Of a DNA stretch of 64,000 bases, positions 39,167 through 48,979 are shown one piece after another. Position numbers and translations under genes: made by a program. The stretch comes from Glutamicibacter creatinolyticus. Its GTDB lineage: Bacteria; Actinomycetota; Actinomycetes; Actinomycetales; Micrococcaceae. Location of the stretch: assembly GCF_006094275.1 (NCBI RefSeq), contig NZ_CP034412.1, positions 744,001 to 808,000 of the forward strand, in the 5' to 3' direction. The notes beneath the pieces are model-generated. The model was not told the DNA's origin. It worked only from the letters and a program-made list of their open reading frames with translations, and did no database searches. Numbering within the stretch: position 1 is the first letter of the stretch; every line of letters begins with the position of its first letter.

Positions 39167-40345
39167 ATGGATCTCAAAGTAGGAATCGTGGGCTTTGGCC
39201 TGCGCGCCTCCCTGCACCGCTACGTACAGCGCCCGGGGCAGGGCAGCGTGGTCAGCATCGTGTGCGACACCAGTGAGCGCGGACGGGCCGATGCGCGCAA
39301 GGCCCTGCCCGAAAGCGTGGTCACCGACGATCTGCAGGAACTGCTGGACAGCGGCATTGACGCGGTTTTGGTGCTGACCCCCGACCACACCCACCGCGAC
39401 GTCGTGGTGCGCACCCTGCAGGCCGGGATCCCGACCTTCTGCGAGAAGCCGCTGGACATCAGCACGCAGGCGGCCGACGAAATACTGCAGACCGCCTACC
39501 GCACCGGCACCAGGCTCTACGTGGGCCACAACATGCGGCACATGCCGGTCATCCGCCAGCTCAAGCAGCTGATCGACGAGGGGGCAATCGGGCAGGTCAA
39601 GGCCGTGTGGTGCCGGCACTTCGTGGGCAATGGCGGGGACTACTACTTCAAGGACTGGCATGCCGAGCGCCGCTACTCCAATACCCTGCTGCTGCAAAAG
39701 GGAGCGCATGACATCGACGTGATCCACTGGCTGGCTGGCGGTTACAGCACCGAAGTTTCGGGACTGGGCGGCTTGACCGTGTACGGGGATGTGAGCGATC
39801 GGCGGGATAATTCGGACCGTCGCATGGGGGACTGGTTCTCGAAGGAGAACTGGCCGCCGACCGCGCAGAAGGACCTGAACCCGACCATCGATGTCGAAGA
39901 CCTGTCGATGGTGCAGATGAAGCTGGACAACGGCGTCTTCGCCTCCTACCAGCAGTGCCACTTCACTCCGGACTACTGGCGCAACTACACAGTCATTGGC
40001 ACCGAAGGACGCATCGAGAACTTCGGCGACGGGCCCGGCGAATCGATCTACCTCTGGAACACGCGCAGCACCAGCGGTTTTGCCGAACCGGACCGGAAGA
40101 TCACCATCGAAGGAGACCCAGAAGGCCACGGCGGGGCCGATCCGGGGCTGATCGCCGAGTTCCTGCGCTTTGCCAGTGACGGCGGGGCAACCCAGACCTC
40201 CCCGCTTGCCGCGCGGGCCGCGGTGGCCGTGGGAGACCTTGGCGCCCAGTCGCTGCGCTCCGACGGCAGCAGCCAGAGTGTGCCGCCGCTGGACGCGGAG
40301 CTGGTCAACTATTTCGAGGCCAACCAGCAGTCGGTTAGCGTGTAG
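39167..40345 (+). CDS. Gfo/Idh/MocA-family oxidoreductase
   Basis: 392 residues from the ATG at 39167 (AAAGGAGAAGAATTA upstream). NAD(P)-binding GIVGFGLRAS at the N-terminus, catalytic CEKPLD with Lys94, and a large C-terminal beta-sheet domain (WHAERRYSNTLLLQKGAHDIDV). Such enzymes oxidise or epimerise sugars and sugar derivatives. Being the last gene of the ROK/ABC group, it probably acts on the imported compound, whose identity is unknown. Its end overlaps the convergent LysR gene by 11 bases. Confidence 0.88.
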   Translation: MDLKVGIVGFGLRASLHRYVQRPGQGSVVSIVCDTSERGRADARKALPESVVTDDLQELLDSGIDAVLVLTPDHTHRDVVVRTLQAGIPTFCEKPLDISTQAADEILQTAYRTGTRLYVGHNMRHMPVIRQLKQLIDEGAIGQVKAVWCRHFVGNGGDYYFKDWHAERRYSNTLLLQKGAHDIDVIHWLAGGYSTEVSGLGGLTVYGDVSDRRDNSDRRMGDWFSKENWPPTAQKDLNPTIDVEDLSMVQMKLDNGVFASYQQCHFTPDYWRNYTVIGTEGRIENFGDGPGESIYLWNTRSTSGFAEPDRKITIEGDPEGHGGADPGLIAEFLRFASDGGATQTSPLAARAAVAVGDLGAQSLRSDGSSQSVPPLDAELVNYFEANQQSVSV

Positions 40346-41255
40346 CGGACCCCGGGGTGCTGACTAGTTGCTGCACCGTGGCCTTGATCGCGGAAATCAC
40401 CGTGTGAATAGTGCTGCGGTGCAGATGCTCGGAGCGAAGCAACAAGTCGATTTGTCGCCCCAGTCTCAGCCCCTGCACCGGGCGTAAAGTCACCGCATTG
40501 CCCATACTGCGCCGTGCCGTGTAGCGTGGCAGGATCCCCAGGCAGCCACTGGCCTCAACCAGCGCCGCGGCCGTGGAATAGTCGTTGACCCGGTGCTCCG
40601 CCTTCGCCTCGGCGCCGCCCAGCGCGGCAATTACCTCCAACACGTCAGCGGGTGAATAACCGCTACGCGAGACAACCCACGGCTCTCCGACGACCTGCTG
40701 CGGGGTCAGCTGGTCAAACTGCGCCAACCGGTGCTCACGGTGCATGGCCACATCCAGGGGTTCGAAGGCCAGCGGGATCACCGCAATATTCGAGGGCCAC
40801 CGTTCGGTGTGCGGCATCCGGTGGGCCAGCACAAGATCGTAGCTGGACGTTAGCGCCGGAAACTGCGGCTGCGAAACATCTTCGTCGAAGAACTGCAGCT
40901 TCGGCATTCGGTGATCTTCCAAGGCCAGCAACGGGGCAAAAATGGTCTGCCCAATCGAATGGAAACCGGCAATCCTGATTGGCCGATCCTGCTCGTGCTG
41001 CTCGGTTTCAATCTGGGCCGTCGCCGAGGCCAGCGTGGAAGCCACGTCGGCGGCCGCCGACGCCAGGATCTGTCCGGCATCGGTCAACACCAGGGCGCGT
41101 CCGGACTTTTTAGTCAGTGGAACATCGAACTGGCGCTGCAGCTGGGCCAGGTGCTGTGAGATCGCCGAGGGGGAGACGAACAGCGATTTGGCCACGGCGT
41201 TGACGCTGCCCAGATCCCCGAGCTCGCGCAGAATGCGCAACTGATGCAATTCCAT
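40335..41255 (-). CDS. LysR-family transcriptional regulator
   Basis: 306 residues with the N-terminal winged HTH (MELHQLRILRELGDLGSV..VSPSAISQHLAQLQ) and a periplasmic-binding-protein-like effector domain. It is divergent from tdh-kbl with a 133-base AT-rich gap between, the classic arrangement for a LysR activator of the neighbouring operon; threonine or a product of it is a reasonable but unproven effector. Its 3' end runs 11 bases into the Gfo/Idh gene on the other strand. Confidence 0.92.
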   Translation of the reverse strand: MELHQLRILRELGDLGSVNAVAKSLFVSPSAISQHLAQLQRQFDVPLTKKSGRALVLTDAGQILASAAADVASTLASATAQIETEQHEQDRPIRIAGFHSIGQTIFAPLLALEDHRMPKLQFFDEDVSQPQFPALTSSYDLVLAHRMPHTERWPSNIAVIPLAFEPLDVAMHREHRLAQFDQLTPQQVVGEPWVVSRSGYSPADVLEVIAALGGAEAKAEHRVNDYSTAAALVEASGCLGILPRYTARRSMGNAVTLRPVQGLRLGRQIDLLLRSEHLHRSTIHTVISAIKATVQQLVSTPGSATR

Positions 41256-41388
41256 AAGTAGATGCTAAATCAACAATTCAGAAAATCAGCGGATGACTAA
41301 TGTGTCATTGCCCGACATGACCTGCAACACTTGAAGTAATCCGACATGCTGCGCCCCGGCGGGCGCCCGGAACCGAAGGTAGAACACG
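41256..41388. promoter_or_regulatory. Divergent lysR/tdh intergenic region
   Basis: 133 bases, AT-rich on the lysR side, with TCAACAATTCAGAAAAT-like stretches of T-N11-A type that could be LysR binding sites. No single site stands out enough to name. The tdh ATG is preceded by GGTAGAACACG rather than a strong Shine-Dalgarno. Confidence 0.4.
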
Positions 41389-42435
41389 ATGAAAGCACTG
41401 TACAAGGCCAATCCCGAGGCAGGTCTGGAACTTGTCGACCGGCCTGAACCGGAAACCGGTGTCCACGACGTCAAGATCCGGGTGATGACCACCGGAATCT
41501 GCGGCACCGACCTGCACATCGAGGCCTACGATGACGCGGCCAAATCCATGATCAACACACCACTGATCCCGGGCCATGAATTCTATGGCGAGGTCGTGGA
41601 GGTCGGTTCCTTCGTGCATGGCGTCCAGATCGGGGACCGGGTCTCGGGCGAAGGGCACATTGTCTGCGGGCTGTGCCGCAACTGCCGCGCCGGCCGCCGC
41701 CAGATGTGCATCAACGTCAGCTCCGTGGGCGTGCAGCGCGACGGCGCGTTCGCCGAATACGTGGTCATCCCCGAAAGCAATGTCTGGGTTCACCAGGACG
41801 AGAAGATCACCCCGCTGCTGGGCGCCATCTTCGACCCCTTCGGCAATGCGGTGCACACCGCCCTGCAGTTTCCGATGGTGGGCGACGACGTGCTGATCAC
41901 CGGCGCTGGGCCCATCGGACTCATGGCGGTGGCGGTGGCCCGCCACGTCGGTGCCCGCCGCATCGCCATCACCGATGTCTCCGAACAGCGCCTGGAACTG
42001 GCCGCCGCCATGGGCGCAGACCTCGCGGTGAACGTCAGCGAGTCGCGCATCGCCCAGGCGCAGCAGCAGCTGGGCCTGCTGGAAGGCTTTGACTTCGGCA
42101 TGGAAATGTCCGGGCATTCCTCGGCACTGCCGGAAATGATCAACAACATGAACCACGGCGGCAAGATCTGCATGCTCGGACTGCCCAGCGCCCCCATCGA
42201 CATCGACTGGGGCAAGGTGGTGACCCACATGCTGACCCTGAAGGGAATCTACGGCCGCGAGATGTACGAGACCTGGTACGCAATGAGCGCCATGCTCACC
42301 AGCTCGGATCTCATGCGCGAGCGGATTTCCTCGGTGGTTACCGATTTCCTTCCCGCCTCCCAATGGCAGGACGGGTTCGCCGCGGCCAAGGCCGGACAGG
42401 GCGGAAAAGTAGTACTTGACTGGACCGTTTTCTAG
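41389..42435 (+). CDS. tdh: L-threonine 3-dehydrogenase
   Basis: 348 residues, a zinc medium-chain dehydrogenase of full length. Catalytic zinc ligands Cys38, His63 and Glu64 (CGTDLH, PGHEF), structural zinc Cys93, Cys96, Cys99, Cys107, NAD-binding [10 protein letters not shown] and the Tdh-specific [11 protein letters not shown] stretch. It oxidises threonine to 2-amino-3-ketobutyrate, which the next gene's product cleaves. The downstream kbl starts 10 bases after the stop. Confidence 0.94.
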   Translation: MKALYKANPEAGLELVDRPEPETGVHDVKIRVMTTGICGTDLHIEAYDDAAKSMINTPLIPGHEFYGEVVEVGSFVHGVQIGDRVSGEGHIVCGLCRNCRAGRRQMCINVSSVGVQRDGAFAEYVVIPESNVWVHQDEKITPLLGAIFDPFGNAVHTALQFPMVGDDVLITGAGPIGLMAVAVARHVGARRIAITDVSEQRLELAAAMGADLAVNVSESRIAQAQQQLGLLEGFDFGMEMSGHSSALPEMINNMNHGGKICMLGLPSAPIDIDWGKVVTHMLTLKGIYGREMYETWYAMSAMLTSSDLMRERISSVVTDFLPASQWQDGFAAAKAGQGGKVVLDWTVF

Positions 42436-42445
42436 GAGCGAGACA

Positions 42446-43666
42446 ATGTACACGGACATGAAAGAGCAGCTGGCAACCGAACTGCGGGAGCTGCGCGAGT
42501 CGGGACTCTACAAGGCTGAACGCCATATTGATTCGCCGCAGTCGGCGCGCATCCAGGCCGGGGCCTTGGGGGATGAGGCGCGCGAGGTGCTGAACTTCTG
42601 CGCGAACAACTACCTGGGGTTGGCCGATGATGAACGGATCATCGCAGCCGCCAAGCGGGCCCTGGACGAGCGAGGTTTCGGAATGGCCTCGGTGCGCTTC
42701 ATTTGCGGCACGCAGGATATCCACCTGGAGCTGGAGCAGCGGCTGTCGGCCTTTTTGGGCACCGATGACACCATCTTGTTCTCCAGCTGCTTCGACGCCA
42801 ACGGGGGAGTGTTCGAATCCCTGTTTGGGGCCCAGGACGCCATCATTTCCGATGCGCTGAACCACGCCTCGATTATTGACGGCATCCGCCTGTCCAAGGC
42901 AGCCCGCTTCCGCTACGCCAACCGGGACATGGCTGACCTGGAGAAGCAGCTGCAGGCCGCCGCGCAGCTGAACGACGGCGCCGGTGCACGTCGGACCATC
43001 ATCGTCACCGATGGGGTGTTCTCCATGGATGGCTACCTGGCGCCGCTGGAGCAGATCTGCGACCTGGCGGATCAGTACGGTGCGCTGGTGATGGTTGATG
43101 ACTCGCATGCCGTGGGCTTCATGGGCCCCACCGGCGCCGGCACCCCGGAGCACGCCGGGGTTTCTGAGCGCGTGGATATCTACACCGGCACCTTTGGCAA
43201 GGCCTTGGGCGGGGCTTCGGGCGGCTATGTCGCAGGACGGGCGGAGATCGTGGAGATGCTGCGCCAAAAGGCCCGCCCCTACCTGTTCTCCAATTCCCTG
43301 GCCCCCTCGATTGTGTCGGCCACCCTCACCGCCCTTGAGCTGGTGGAAGGTTCCGGACAGCTGCGCGAGAAGCTGGAAGACAACGCGAAGCTGTTCCGCA
43401 CCAAGATGGCCGAGGCCGGCTTCGAGCTGCTTGACGGCGAGCACGCGATCATCCCGGTGATGTTCGGCGACGCCGTGCTGGCGGGCCGCATCGCGGCACA
43501 GATGCTCGAGCGCGGGGTCTTTGTCACCGCCTTCAGCTACCCGGTGGTCCCCAAGGGCCAGGCGCGCATCCGTGTGCAGCTCTCGGCGGCGCACTCGGCC
43601 GAGGACATCGAGCGTTGCGTGCAGGCGTTCATCGATTCCCGACAGGCCGTCACCCAGGACGCATAG
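42446..43666 (+). CDS. kbl: Glycine C-acetyltransferase (2-amino-3-ketobutyrate CoA ligase)
   Basis: 406 residues from the ATG at 42446; the ribosome-binding site TAGGAGCG contains the tdh stop. An alpha-oxoamine synthase with the PLP Lys252 in [14 protein letters not shown], the [11 protein letters not shown] opening and [13 protein letters not shown]. It uses CoA to split 2-amino-3-ketobutyrate into glycine and acetyl-CoA, completing threonine breakdown started by Tdh. Both genes are most likely under the divergent LysR regulator. Confidence 0.94.
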   Translation: MYTDMKEQLATELRELRESGLYKAERHIDSPQSARIQAGALGDEAREVLNFCANNYLGLADDERIIAAAKRALDERGFGMASVRFICGTQDIHLELEQRLSAFLGTDDTILFSSCFDANGGVFESLFGAQDAIISDALNHASIIDGIRLSKAARFRYANRDMADLEKQLQAAAQLNDGAGARRTIIVTDGVFSMDGYLAPLEQICDLADQYGALVMVDDSHAVGFMGPTGAGTPEHAGVSERVDIYTGTFGKALGGASGGYVAGRAEIVEMLRQKARPYLFSNSLAPSIVSATLTALELVEGSGQLREKLEDNAKLFRTKMAEAGFELLDGEHAIIPVMFGDAVLAGRIAAQMLERGVFVTAFSYPVVPKGQARIRVQLSAAHSAEDIERCVQAFIDSRQAVTQDA

Positions 43667-43809
43667 TCCCCGCCTTTGTCTGGGATCCCGGATGCATGTC
43701 GCTGACCGGGCCCGCTCCCGGTCCATCCGATCCGATACGGTCTAACCAACGGTGTCCAGCCTCCGGCCGGGCACCGTTGGAGTCGTTTCAGGACGTGGAA
43801 GGGGAACTT

Positions 43810-45000
43810 GTGGCAAGCCTGCTGCTTACAAATATTGCCCAACTCAATACCGTCGATGCCGACGGGACGGTTCTTGCCGATGCCGCGGTATTGATCGAAA
43901 ACGGTCTCATCGCCTGGATCGGCCCGGCCGGGCAGGCCCCGGAGGCCGAGGAGACCCACGACCTGGGCGGGCGTACAGTGCTTCCCGGATGGGTCGATTC
44001 GCACAGCCACTTGATCTTCGGCGGCGATCGGGCCGATGAATTCGTTGCCCGGATGGCGGGGCAGGACTATGCGGCCGGCGGCATTGCCGTGACCACCTCC
44101 GCCACCCGTTCCCTGGACGACCAGCAGCTGGCGACCGCGGTGCGTGAACGTCGGGCCGAAGCCTTGTCCATGGGTACCACCTGGATGGAAACCAAAACGG
44201 GATACGGCTTGGACGTGGCCGAGGAAGCCCGCCATGCCCGCATCGCCCGTCCGCTGGTGGAACAGTTAACGTTCCTGGGAGCCCATCTGGTGCCAGCCGG
44301 TTGGGACGCGGAGCAGTACACGAAGACCGTCGCCGGTCCGATGCTGGACGAGGTGGCCGGGGATGTTGACTTCGTCGACGTCTTCTGTGAACGAGGCGCC
44401 TTCACCGAGGAGCAAGCACGCCAGGTGCTGCAGGCGGCCGCGCACCGGGGAATCGCCACCAAGGTCCATGGCAACCAACTCGGCCCGGGTCCTGGAGTCC
44501 GGCTGGCCGTTGAATTTGGCAGCCGGTCGGTGGACCATGTGAACTACCTGGACCGGCAGGACGTCGCCGCGCTCGCAGGCAGCTGGGCCCACTGGGAACA
44601 GGCAACCCGTACCGGACGGCCCGGGGTGGTGGCCACCTGCCTGCCGGCCTGCGATCTGTCCACCCGCCAACCCCTCGCCCCGGGACGCGACTTGCTCGAC
44701 GCCGGGGCTGTGATCGCGTTGGCCAGCAACTGCAATCCGGGCACCAGCTACACCAGCAACATGAACTTCGTCGTGGCCACGGCCGTCCTGCAGATGCACC
44801 TGAGCCTGCCCGAGGCGCTGGAGGCGGCCACGTATGGCGGGGCGTTGGCCCTCGGCGTCCAGGACCACGTCGGCTCCATCGAAGTGGGCAAGCGGGCTGA
44901 CCTGCATGTGCTCGATGCCCCGTCCGCGGCGCATTTGGCCTACCGCCCGGGCATGCCACTGACCTACGCGGTCTACCAGGCGGGGCAACGACGCGTCTGA
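43810..45000 (+). CDS. hutI: Imidazolonepropionase
   Basis: 396 residues from a GTG at 43810 with AAGGGGAAC 7 bases upstream. Amidohydrolase-family metal site: His65 and His67 in DSHSHLIFGGDR, then KTGYGLD, ATKVHGNQ and SNCNPGTSYTSN, all matching HutI. It hydrolyses imidazolone-5-propionate to formiminoglutamate in histidine degradation. No hutH, hutU or hutG is in the window, so the gene is isolated here; its ~140-base upstream gap from kbl suggests its own promoter. Confidence 0.9.
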   Translation: MASLLLTNIAQLNTVDADGTVLADAAVLIENGLIAWIGPAGQAPEAEETHDLGGRTVLPGWVDSHSHLIFGGDRADEFVARMAGQDYAAGGIAVTTSATRSLDDQQLATAVRERRAEALSMGTTWMETKTGYGLDVAEEARHARIARPLVEQLTFLGAHLVPAGWDAEQYTKTVAGPMLDEVAGDVDFVDVFCERGAFTEEQARQVLQAAAHRGIATKVHGNQLGPGPGVRLAVEFGSRSVDHVNYLDRQDVAALAGSWAHWEQATRTGRPGVVATCLPACDLSTRQPLAPGRDLLDAGAVIALASNCNPGTSYTSNMNFVVATAVLQMHLSLPEALEAATYGGALALGVQDHVGSIEVGKRADLHVLDAPSAAHLAYRPGMPLTYAVYQAGQRRV

Positions 45001-45019
45001 TCCTCGCATCGCAAGCTCC

Positions 45020-46684
45020 TTAGATGTTGTCCCAGTAGGTGTTGCGCTGCGGGGTTTGGGTGGGGTCGATGTGCTTTGGCATGATCACGTGGGGCAGTCC
45101 CTTGTAGTTGACGACCTTGATGATCCCGGCCTGCTCCGCAGTGTGGTCATTGCGGCACATCAGCGACCCGGAACCGATCCTGGTCCGGCACCCGCCCTTC
45201 CAGCCCCCGCCCTCGAAATGGTGGACGTCGCAGTTTTCCGGTGGTTCGGTGCACCCGGGAACGATGCAGCCCTTGTCCCGGCAGATGATCCCATCGCGGA
45301 GGTAGTCGGGGTAGAAGCGGCTGGCCCTGCCCAGATCCAATATCTGGCTCTCACCACCAAACACGACCGGGATGATGTCGGCTTCAGTTAGCAGTCGTCG
45401 CAGCTCGCCCGGAGTGAGCCTCACGCCGTGCGTGGTGATTCCATGGGCCGTCGCCAGATCCCGCAGGTCATCGAGCTGCATGAAGACCATGAGCTGCGGC
45501 CGGATGGCCTTGGTCTTGGCGGTTCCCGAACCATTCTGCCGAATGAGGGTCATCATCGCGTTCATTCGCCGCATGGGGACGGGAACCTGCAGATCGATCT
45601 GTTCGGCCGGCGAAAGGCCCTCGGTATTCTCCGGAATCTGGGCACCAGTTGGTCCGGCCGCAGGCCCGGTTTCCCCGGTTTCGTCCACCGCCCACGGGGG
45701 AGGGGGATCGGTGGGCTGCAGCCAGCTGGGTGTTTGCGTGCTGTCCACTGCCGGATCCGCTTCCCGTCCGGCCAAGTTCTCTTCATCCGGCTGCCGGGTG
45801 CGGGCTGCGGCACCGGCCTTGGTCCGGGGATTGTCGGCCTGCGCCACCAGGGACCGCATGAAGCCGGCATCGGAGCCGCGCACCCGCAGAACGTACTCGT
45901 CGACCCCGTTGATGCTGCGGCGTTTGAACAACCCCAGTTCCGGGGTGGCGGCCTCGGCGTTTTCCTCCTTGTACTTCTTGACCAGTTCGTTCACCTGCTT
46001 CTTCGCGGTGCGCGGCTCATTGCCCTCCAGGATCTGCACCGCGCGTTCTTCCAGCGACGGCCCATCCTGCTGCCGGGCGGCAGGCGGCAAGGGGGCTCCC
46101 TCGCCGATGGTGTCCTTGGGCTCCAGCCTGTTCAGGCTGCGGGCCGTTTGGAGGGTCGCGCGCGGATCGACCGCGGGATCCTGGTAGGTGGTGCCCAACT
46201 GCTCGAAACGCGGTGTGGTGAGCGTTCCGGCAATGGTGACCCGTCCGATGACCAGGTGCGCGTCATTGAGCATGCCCTCGGCCTCGAAATAGGTGATTCG
46301 CAACCAGGCGGCCAGGAAATCCGCCGTGGTCTTGTAGCAGGGCCGGCCGGCGGCATACCTGGCCGGCCGCGAGTAATCGGTCCTGCCCTCGCGCAGGTCG
46401 TCGTACTCTTCCAGGTCCAGTGTGTGGGCACCGGTGGCTTCGGCCAGCAGGGCCAGCTCCAGCCGGGCGCGGCTGATGCGGTGCGAGAGGCCTTCAACTA
46501 TGCTGCCCATTTCGGCGGCAACGCGCGGGTCGGAACGGTGGGTGGCCGCCTGCAGCACGTTGTCCAGGATCTCCAGATTCAGCCGTGCCGTTTCGGCCAG
46601 CACTTGCCCCGATAATCGGGAACCGCCGGCCGCAGCGGCCCGGCGCAGCGCCTCCATTGCGGAGGCCAGGGAGATGGTGTTCAT
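45020..46684 (-). CDS. DUF222/HNH endonuclease-domain protein
   Basis: 554 residues from the ATG at 46684 (a TTG 13 codons earlier is possible). The N-terminal DUF222 domain is followed by a Gly/Pro/Asp-rich linker (~300-360) and a C-terminal HNH nuclease-like domain with four Cys (CRDKGCIVPGCTEPPENC) and the HH / N-x-x-H elements (CDVHHFEGG, CRNDH). These 13E12-like repeat proteins are abundant in actinobacteria and often multiply in genomes; their role is unknown and some are suspected mobile elements. The frame is intact. Confidence 0.88.
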   Translation of the reverse strand: MNTISLASAMEALRRAAAAGGSRLSGQVLAETARLNLEILDNVLQAATHRSDPRVAAEMGSIVEGLSHRISRARLELALLAEATGAHTLDLEEYDDLREGRTDYSRPARYAAGRPCYKTTADFLAAWLRITYFEAEGMLNDAHLVIGRVTIAGTLTTPRFEQLGTTYQDPAVDPRATLQTARSLNRLEPKDTIGEGAPLPPAARQQDGPSLEERAVQILEGNEPRTAKKQVNELVKKYKEENAEAATPELGLFKRRSINGVDEYVLRVRGSDAGFMRSLVAQADNPRTKAGAAARTRQPDEENLAGREADPAVDSTQTPSWLQPTDPPPPWAVDETGETGPAAGPTGAQIPENTEGLSPAEQIDLQVPVPMRRMNAMMTLIRQNGSGTAKTKAIRPQLMVFMQLDDLRDLATAHGITTHGVRLTPGELRRLLTEADIIPVVFGGESQILDLGRASRFYPDYLRDGIICRDKGCIVPGCTEPPENCDVHHFEGGGWKGGCRTRIGSGSLMCRNDHTAEQAGIIKVVNYKGLPHVIMPKHIDPTQTPQRNTYWDNI

Positions 46685-46933
46685 GGCCCCAGTCTCGGTG
46701 CCGCCCAACGTCGGGGCTTCCAAGAAGCGGCGGATTGGGGATAAACGCCTTCCGGCTCCGGAAGAGACGTGGCTGGACCAGGCGGGCGGTGCCGGGCGAG
46801 GGCGGCGGTGCCTCGGCGGTGTCCGGGAGCAACGGGATGAGCCGGCGGGCCCCGGTGCACGCCAAGAGCGGAATTCATGTCATGTTCGCCGAAATCCGGC
46901 GGCGTGTGACCGGCTTCATGATAGACAAGGACT

Positions 46934-47431
46934 ATGGCTACTACTGCAATTGATGGAAACCCAGTCCAGACCGTAGGCGAGCTGCCGGCCGTTGGCGCCA
47001 AGGCTCCCGAATTCACCCTGACCGGCACCGATCTTCAGGACGTGACCAGCGCGTCCCTGGCCGGCCGCCGCGTCGTGCTGAACATCTTCCCGTCGGTGGA
47101 CACCGGCGTCTGCGCCGCCAGCGTGCGCCGCTTCAACGAACTGGCCTCGGGCCTGGAGAACACCACCGTGGTGTGCGCCTCCAAGGACCTGCCGATGGCC
47201 CTGGGCCGCTTCTGCGGTGCCGAGGGCCTGGAGAACGTGGTCGCCGCCTCGGCGTTCCGTTCCAGCTTCGGCGAGGACTATGGCGTCACCCAGGCCGACG
47301 GCCCACTGCGCGGCCTGCTGGCCCGCACCGTGATCATCCTGGATGAGGAGGGCAAGGTGATCTACAGCCAGCTGGTTCCGGAGATCAAGACCGAACCGGA
47401 CTACGACGCCGCGATCGCCGCGCTGAGCTAA
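46934..47431 (+). CDS. tpx: Thiol peroxidase (atypical 2-Cys peroxiredoxin)
   Basis: 165 residues. Peroxidatic Cys60 in [11 protein letters not shown], resolving Cys94 in ALGRFCG and the intermediate Cys81 fit the E. coli Tpx pattern exactly; the conserved DTPVC is DTGVC here. Cytoplasmic enzyme reducing hydrogen peroxide and organic hydroperoxides with thioredoxin. ACAAGGACT precedes the ATG. A strong terminator follows. Confidence 0.94.
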   Translation: MATTAIDGNPVQTVGELPAVGAKAPEFTLTGTDLQDVTSASLAGRRVVLNIFPSVDTGVCAASVRRFNELASGLENTTVVCASKDLPMALGRFCGAEGLENVVAASAFRSSFGEDYGVTQADGPLRGLLARTVIILDEEGKVIYSQLVPEIKTEPDYDAAIAALS

Positions 47432-47447
47432 GCCCGGCAGCCAAGGA

Positions 47448-47492
47448 AACCGGCGCCCACACCCCTGTGCTTCAGGGGTGTGGGCGCCGGTT
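47448..47492. terminator. Strong bidirectional terminator between tpx and nagA
   Basis: Perfect 20-bp stem (47448-47467 with 47473-47492), 5-base loop, AACC/GGTT at the base; serves both convergent genes. Confidence 0.9.
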
Positions 47493-47540
47493 CGCGTTAA
47501 TCGGTGCGCGGCGGCCTTCGGCCGGGGCAGGGGGGCGTGC

Positions 47541-48743
47541 TTAGAGCGGTCGTCCTTGGCGGAAGACCTCAAGCAGCTCCAGGTCCTGGTCGACCACCAG
47601 AACATCGGCGCTCCGTCCGCTGCGCAGGGCACCGGCGGTGTCCTCTAGGCCCAGCAACCGGGCCGGGACCGCCGTCGCGGAGAGCAGGGCCTGCTCCAGC
47701 GGCACCCCACCGGCCACCGCCCGGCGCACGACATCCAGCAGGGTGGCGGTGCCCCCGGCCAGCGAGCCGTCCGAGCTGAGCCGGGCCTGCCCGTCGGCGA
47801 CGGTGACCTGCTGCGGGCCCAGCTCATAGTTCCCGTCCGCCAGCCCGGTGGCGGCCATCGAATCGGTGACCAGCACGACGTTCGCGGCCCCCACCAGGGT
47901 GAACACCATGCGCACGGTGTCCGGGTCCAGGTGCACCCCGTCGGCGATGAGCTCCACCACCGCCTGGCCCTGCCGGGCCTGTTCCAGGCAGGCGGCCAGC
48001 GGCCCGGGGCTGCGGTGATGCAGCGGCGGCATGCCGTTGAACAGGTGCGTCACCGTGGGGGTGGAGGGCAGCGACGCGTGGGCGCTCAGCCGGCGGTGGG
48101 CGTGGCGCAGCGAGTCGGCGGCCTGCGCGGTGCTCGAATCGGTGTGTCCAAGGGAGGGCAGCACGCCCAGGTCGACCAGCTGCTCGATCAGCTCGCTGCT
48201 GCCAGCGCGTTCCGGGGCGTAGGTCATGGTGCGCAGCGTGCCGCGGCAGGCGGCGGCCAGATCGGCAACGAAGCGGGGATCGGGATCGCCCAGGTAGCGC
48301 GGATCCTGCGCGCCGCAGCGCGCCTCGGAGAGGAAGGGTCCCTCGGCGTGGATGCCGGCCAGCAGCCCGGCCTCGACGAAGTCGGCCAGGGTGGCCGCGG
48401 CCTGCAGCATCGTGCCGCGCTCCGCGGTGACCAGGGAGCCAAGCAGCGTGGTGGTTCCGGCGCGGTGCAGGAAGTCGATGGCCTGGGCCACGGGGCCCGG
48501 CTGGGCGTTGGGGAAGTCGGCGCCCACCGCGCCGTGGCAGTGCAGGTCGATCAGCCCGGGCAGCAGCTGGGCGCCCTCGGGCACCGGCCGGACGGTGAAC
48601 GCCGCGGCGTCGGCCCGGGCCAGGAACTGCGCGCGCGTACCGGAAAAGGCGATGCGCTCGCCGGTGACGGCCAGCGCCCCGTCCGGCACGTGGGATCCGT
48701 CGGTGTGCAGGGGCGCGAAGATGACAAAACTGGTGCTGGGCAT
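47541..48743 (-). CDS. nagA: N-acetylglucosamine/galactosamine-6-phosphate deacetylase
   Basis: 400 residues, full-length amidohydrolase with metal ligands His68 and His70 in LIDLHCHGA, HAEGPF, LGHTDSSTAQA, THLFNGMPPLHHRSPG and VLVTDSMAATGL. It removes acetate from GlcNAc-6-P; its divergent position opposite the SIS/kinase/aldolase genes suggests it may in fact deacetylate GalNAc-6-P (AgaA role). The palindromic site at 48888-48913 lies between the two transcription units. nagB is ~22 kb away and not part of this cluster. Confidence 0.92.
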   Translation of the reverse strand: MPSTSFVIFAPLHTDGSHVPDGALAVTGERIAFSGTRAQFLARADAAAFTVRPVPEGAQLLPGLIDLHCHGAVGADFPNAQPGPVAQAIDFLHRAGTTTLLGSLVTAERGTMLQAAATLADFVEAGLLAGIHAEGPFLSEARCGAQDPRYLGDPDPRFVADLAAACRGTLRTMTYAPERAGSSELIEQLVDLGVLPSLGHTDSSTAQAADSLRHAHRRLSAHASLPSTPTVTHLFNGMPPLHHRSPGPLAACLEQARQGQAVVELIADGVHLDPDTVRMVFTLVGAANVVLVTDSMAATGLADGNYELGPQQVTVADGQARLSSDGSLAGGTATLLDVVRRAVAGGVPLEQALLSATAVPARLLGLEDTAGALRSGRSADVLVVDQDLELLEVFRQGRPL

Positions 48744-48865
48744 GGGATTAGTTTAGCGCCGGGTCATCCCGCGCCCCGGGTCCCGGGGCGCTGGATGACC
48801 CGCGCTGCGGGCGGGGCGGGCAGGCGGGTGGGGGCGCATGCCTTTCCTTGCGCGGAAGTACGACG

Positions 48866-48913
48866 TATACTCGTCTTAGATCGTTTCTGATTGTTAAGCG
48901 GTAGAAACAATCA
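48866..48913. promoter_or_regulatory. Divergent nagA/SIS promoter with TGATTGTT palindrome
   Basis: TATACT (48866-48871) is a good -10 for the plus-strand operon, without a good -35. About 17 bases downstream is a perfect inverted repeat TGATTGTT (48888-48895) and AACAATCA (48906-48913) with a 10-base spacer. The CTGATT core also recurs at the operator of the sugar ABC genes, suggesting one regulator, most likely the DeoR protein, acts on both. Confidence 0.6.
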
Positions 48914-48979
48914 TAAATAAGCATCACTGAGGTGAGTTGCACGCTCTGCGGAAGAATCGTGCCTGAAAGGTGGAGAACA

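Noticed and set aside
43704-43723. GACCGGG/CCCGGTC hairpin after kbl
   Set aside because: Only 7 bp and no U tract; too weak to call a terminator.
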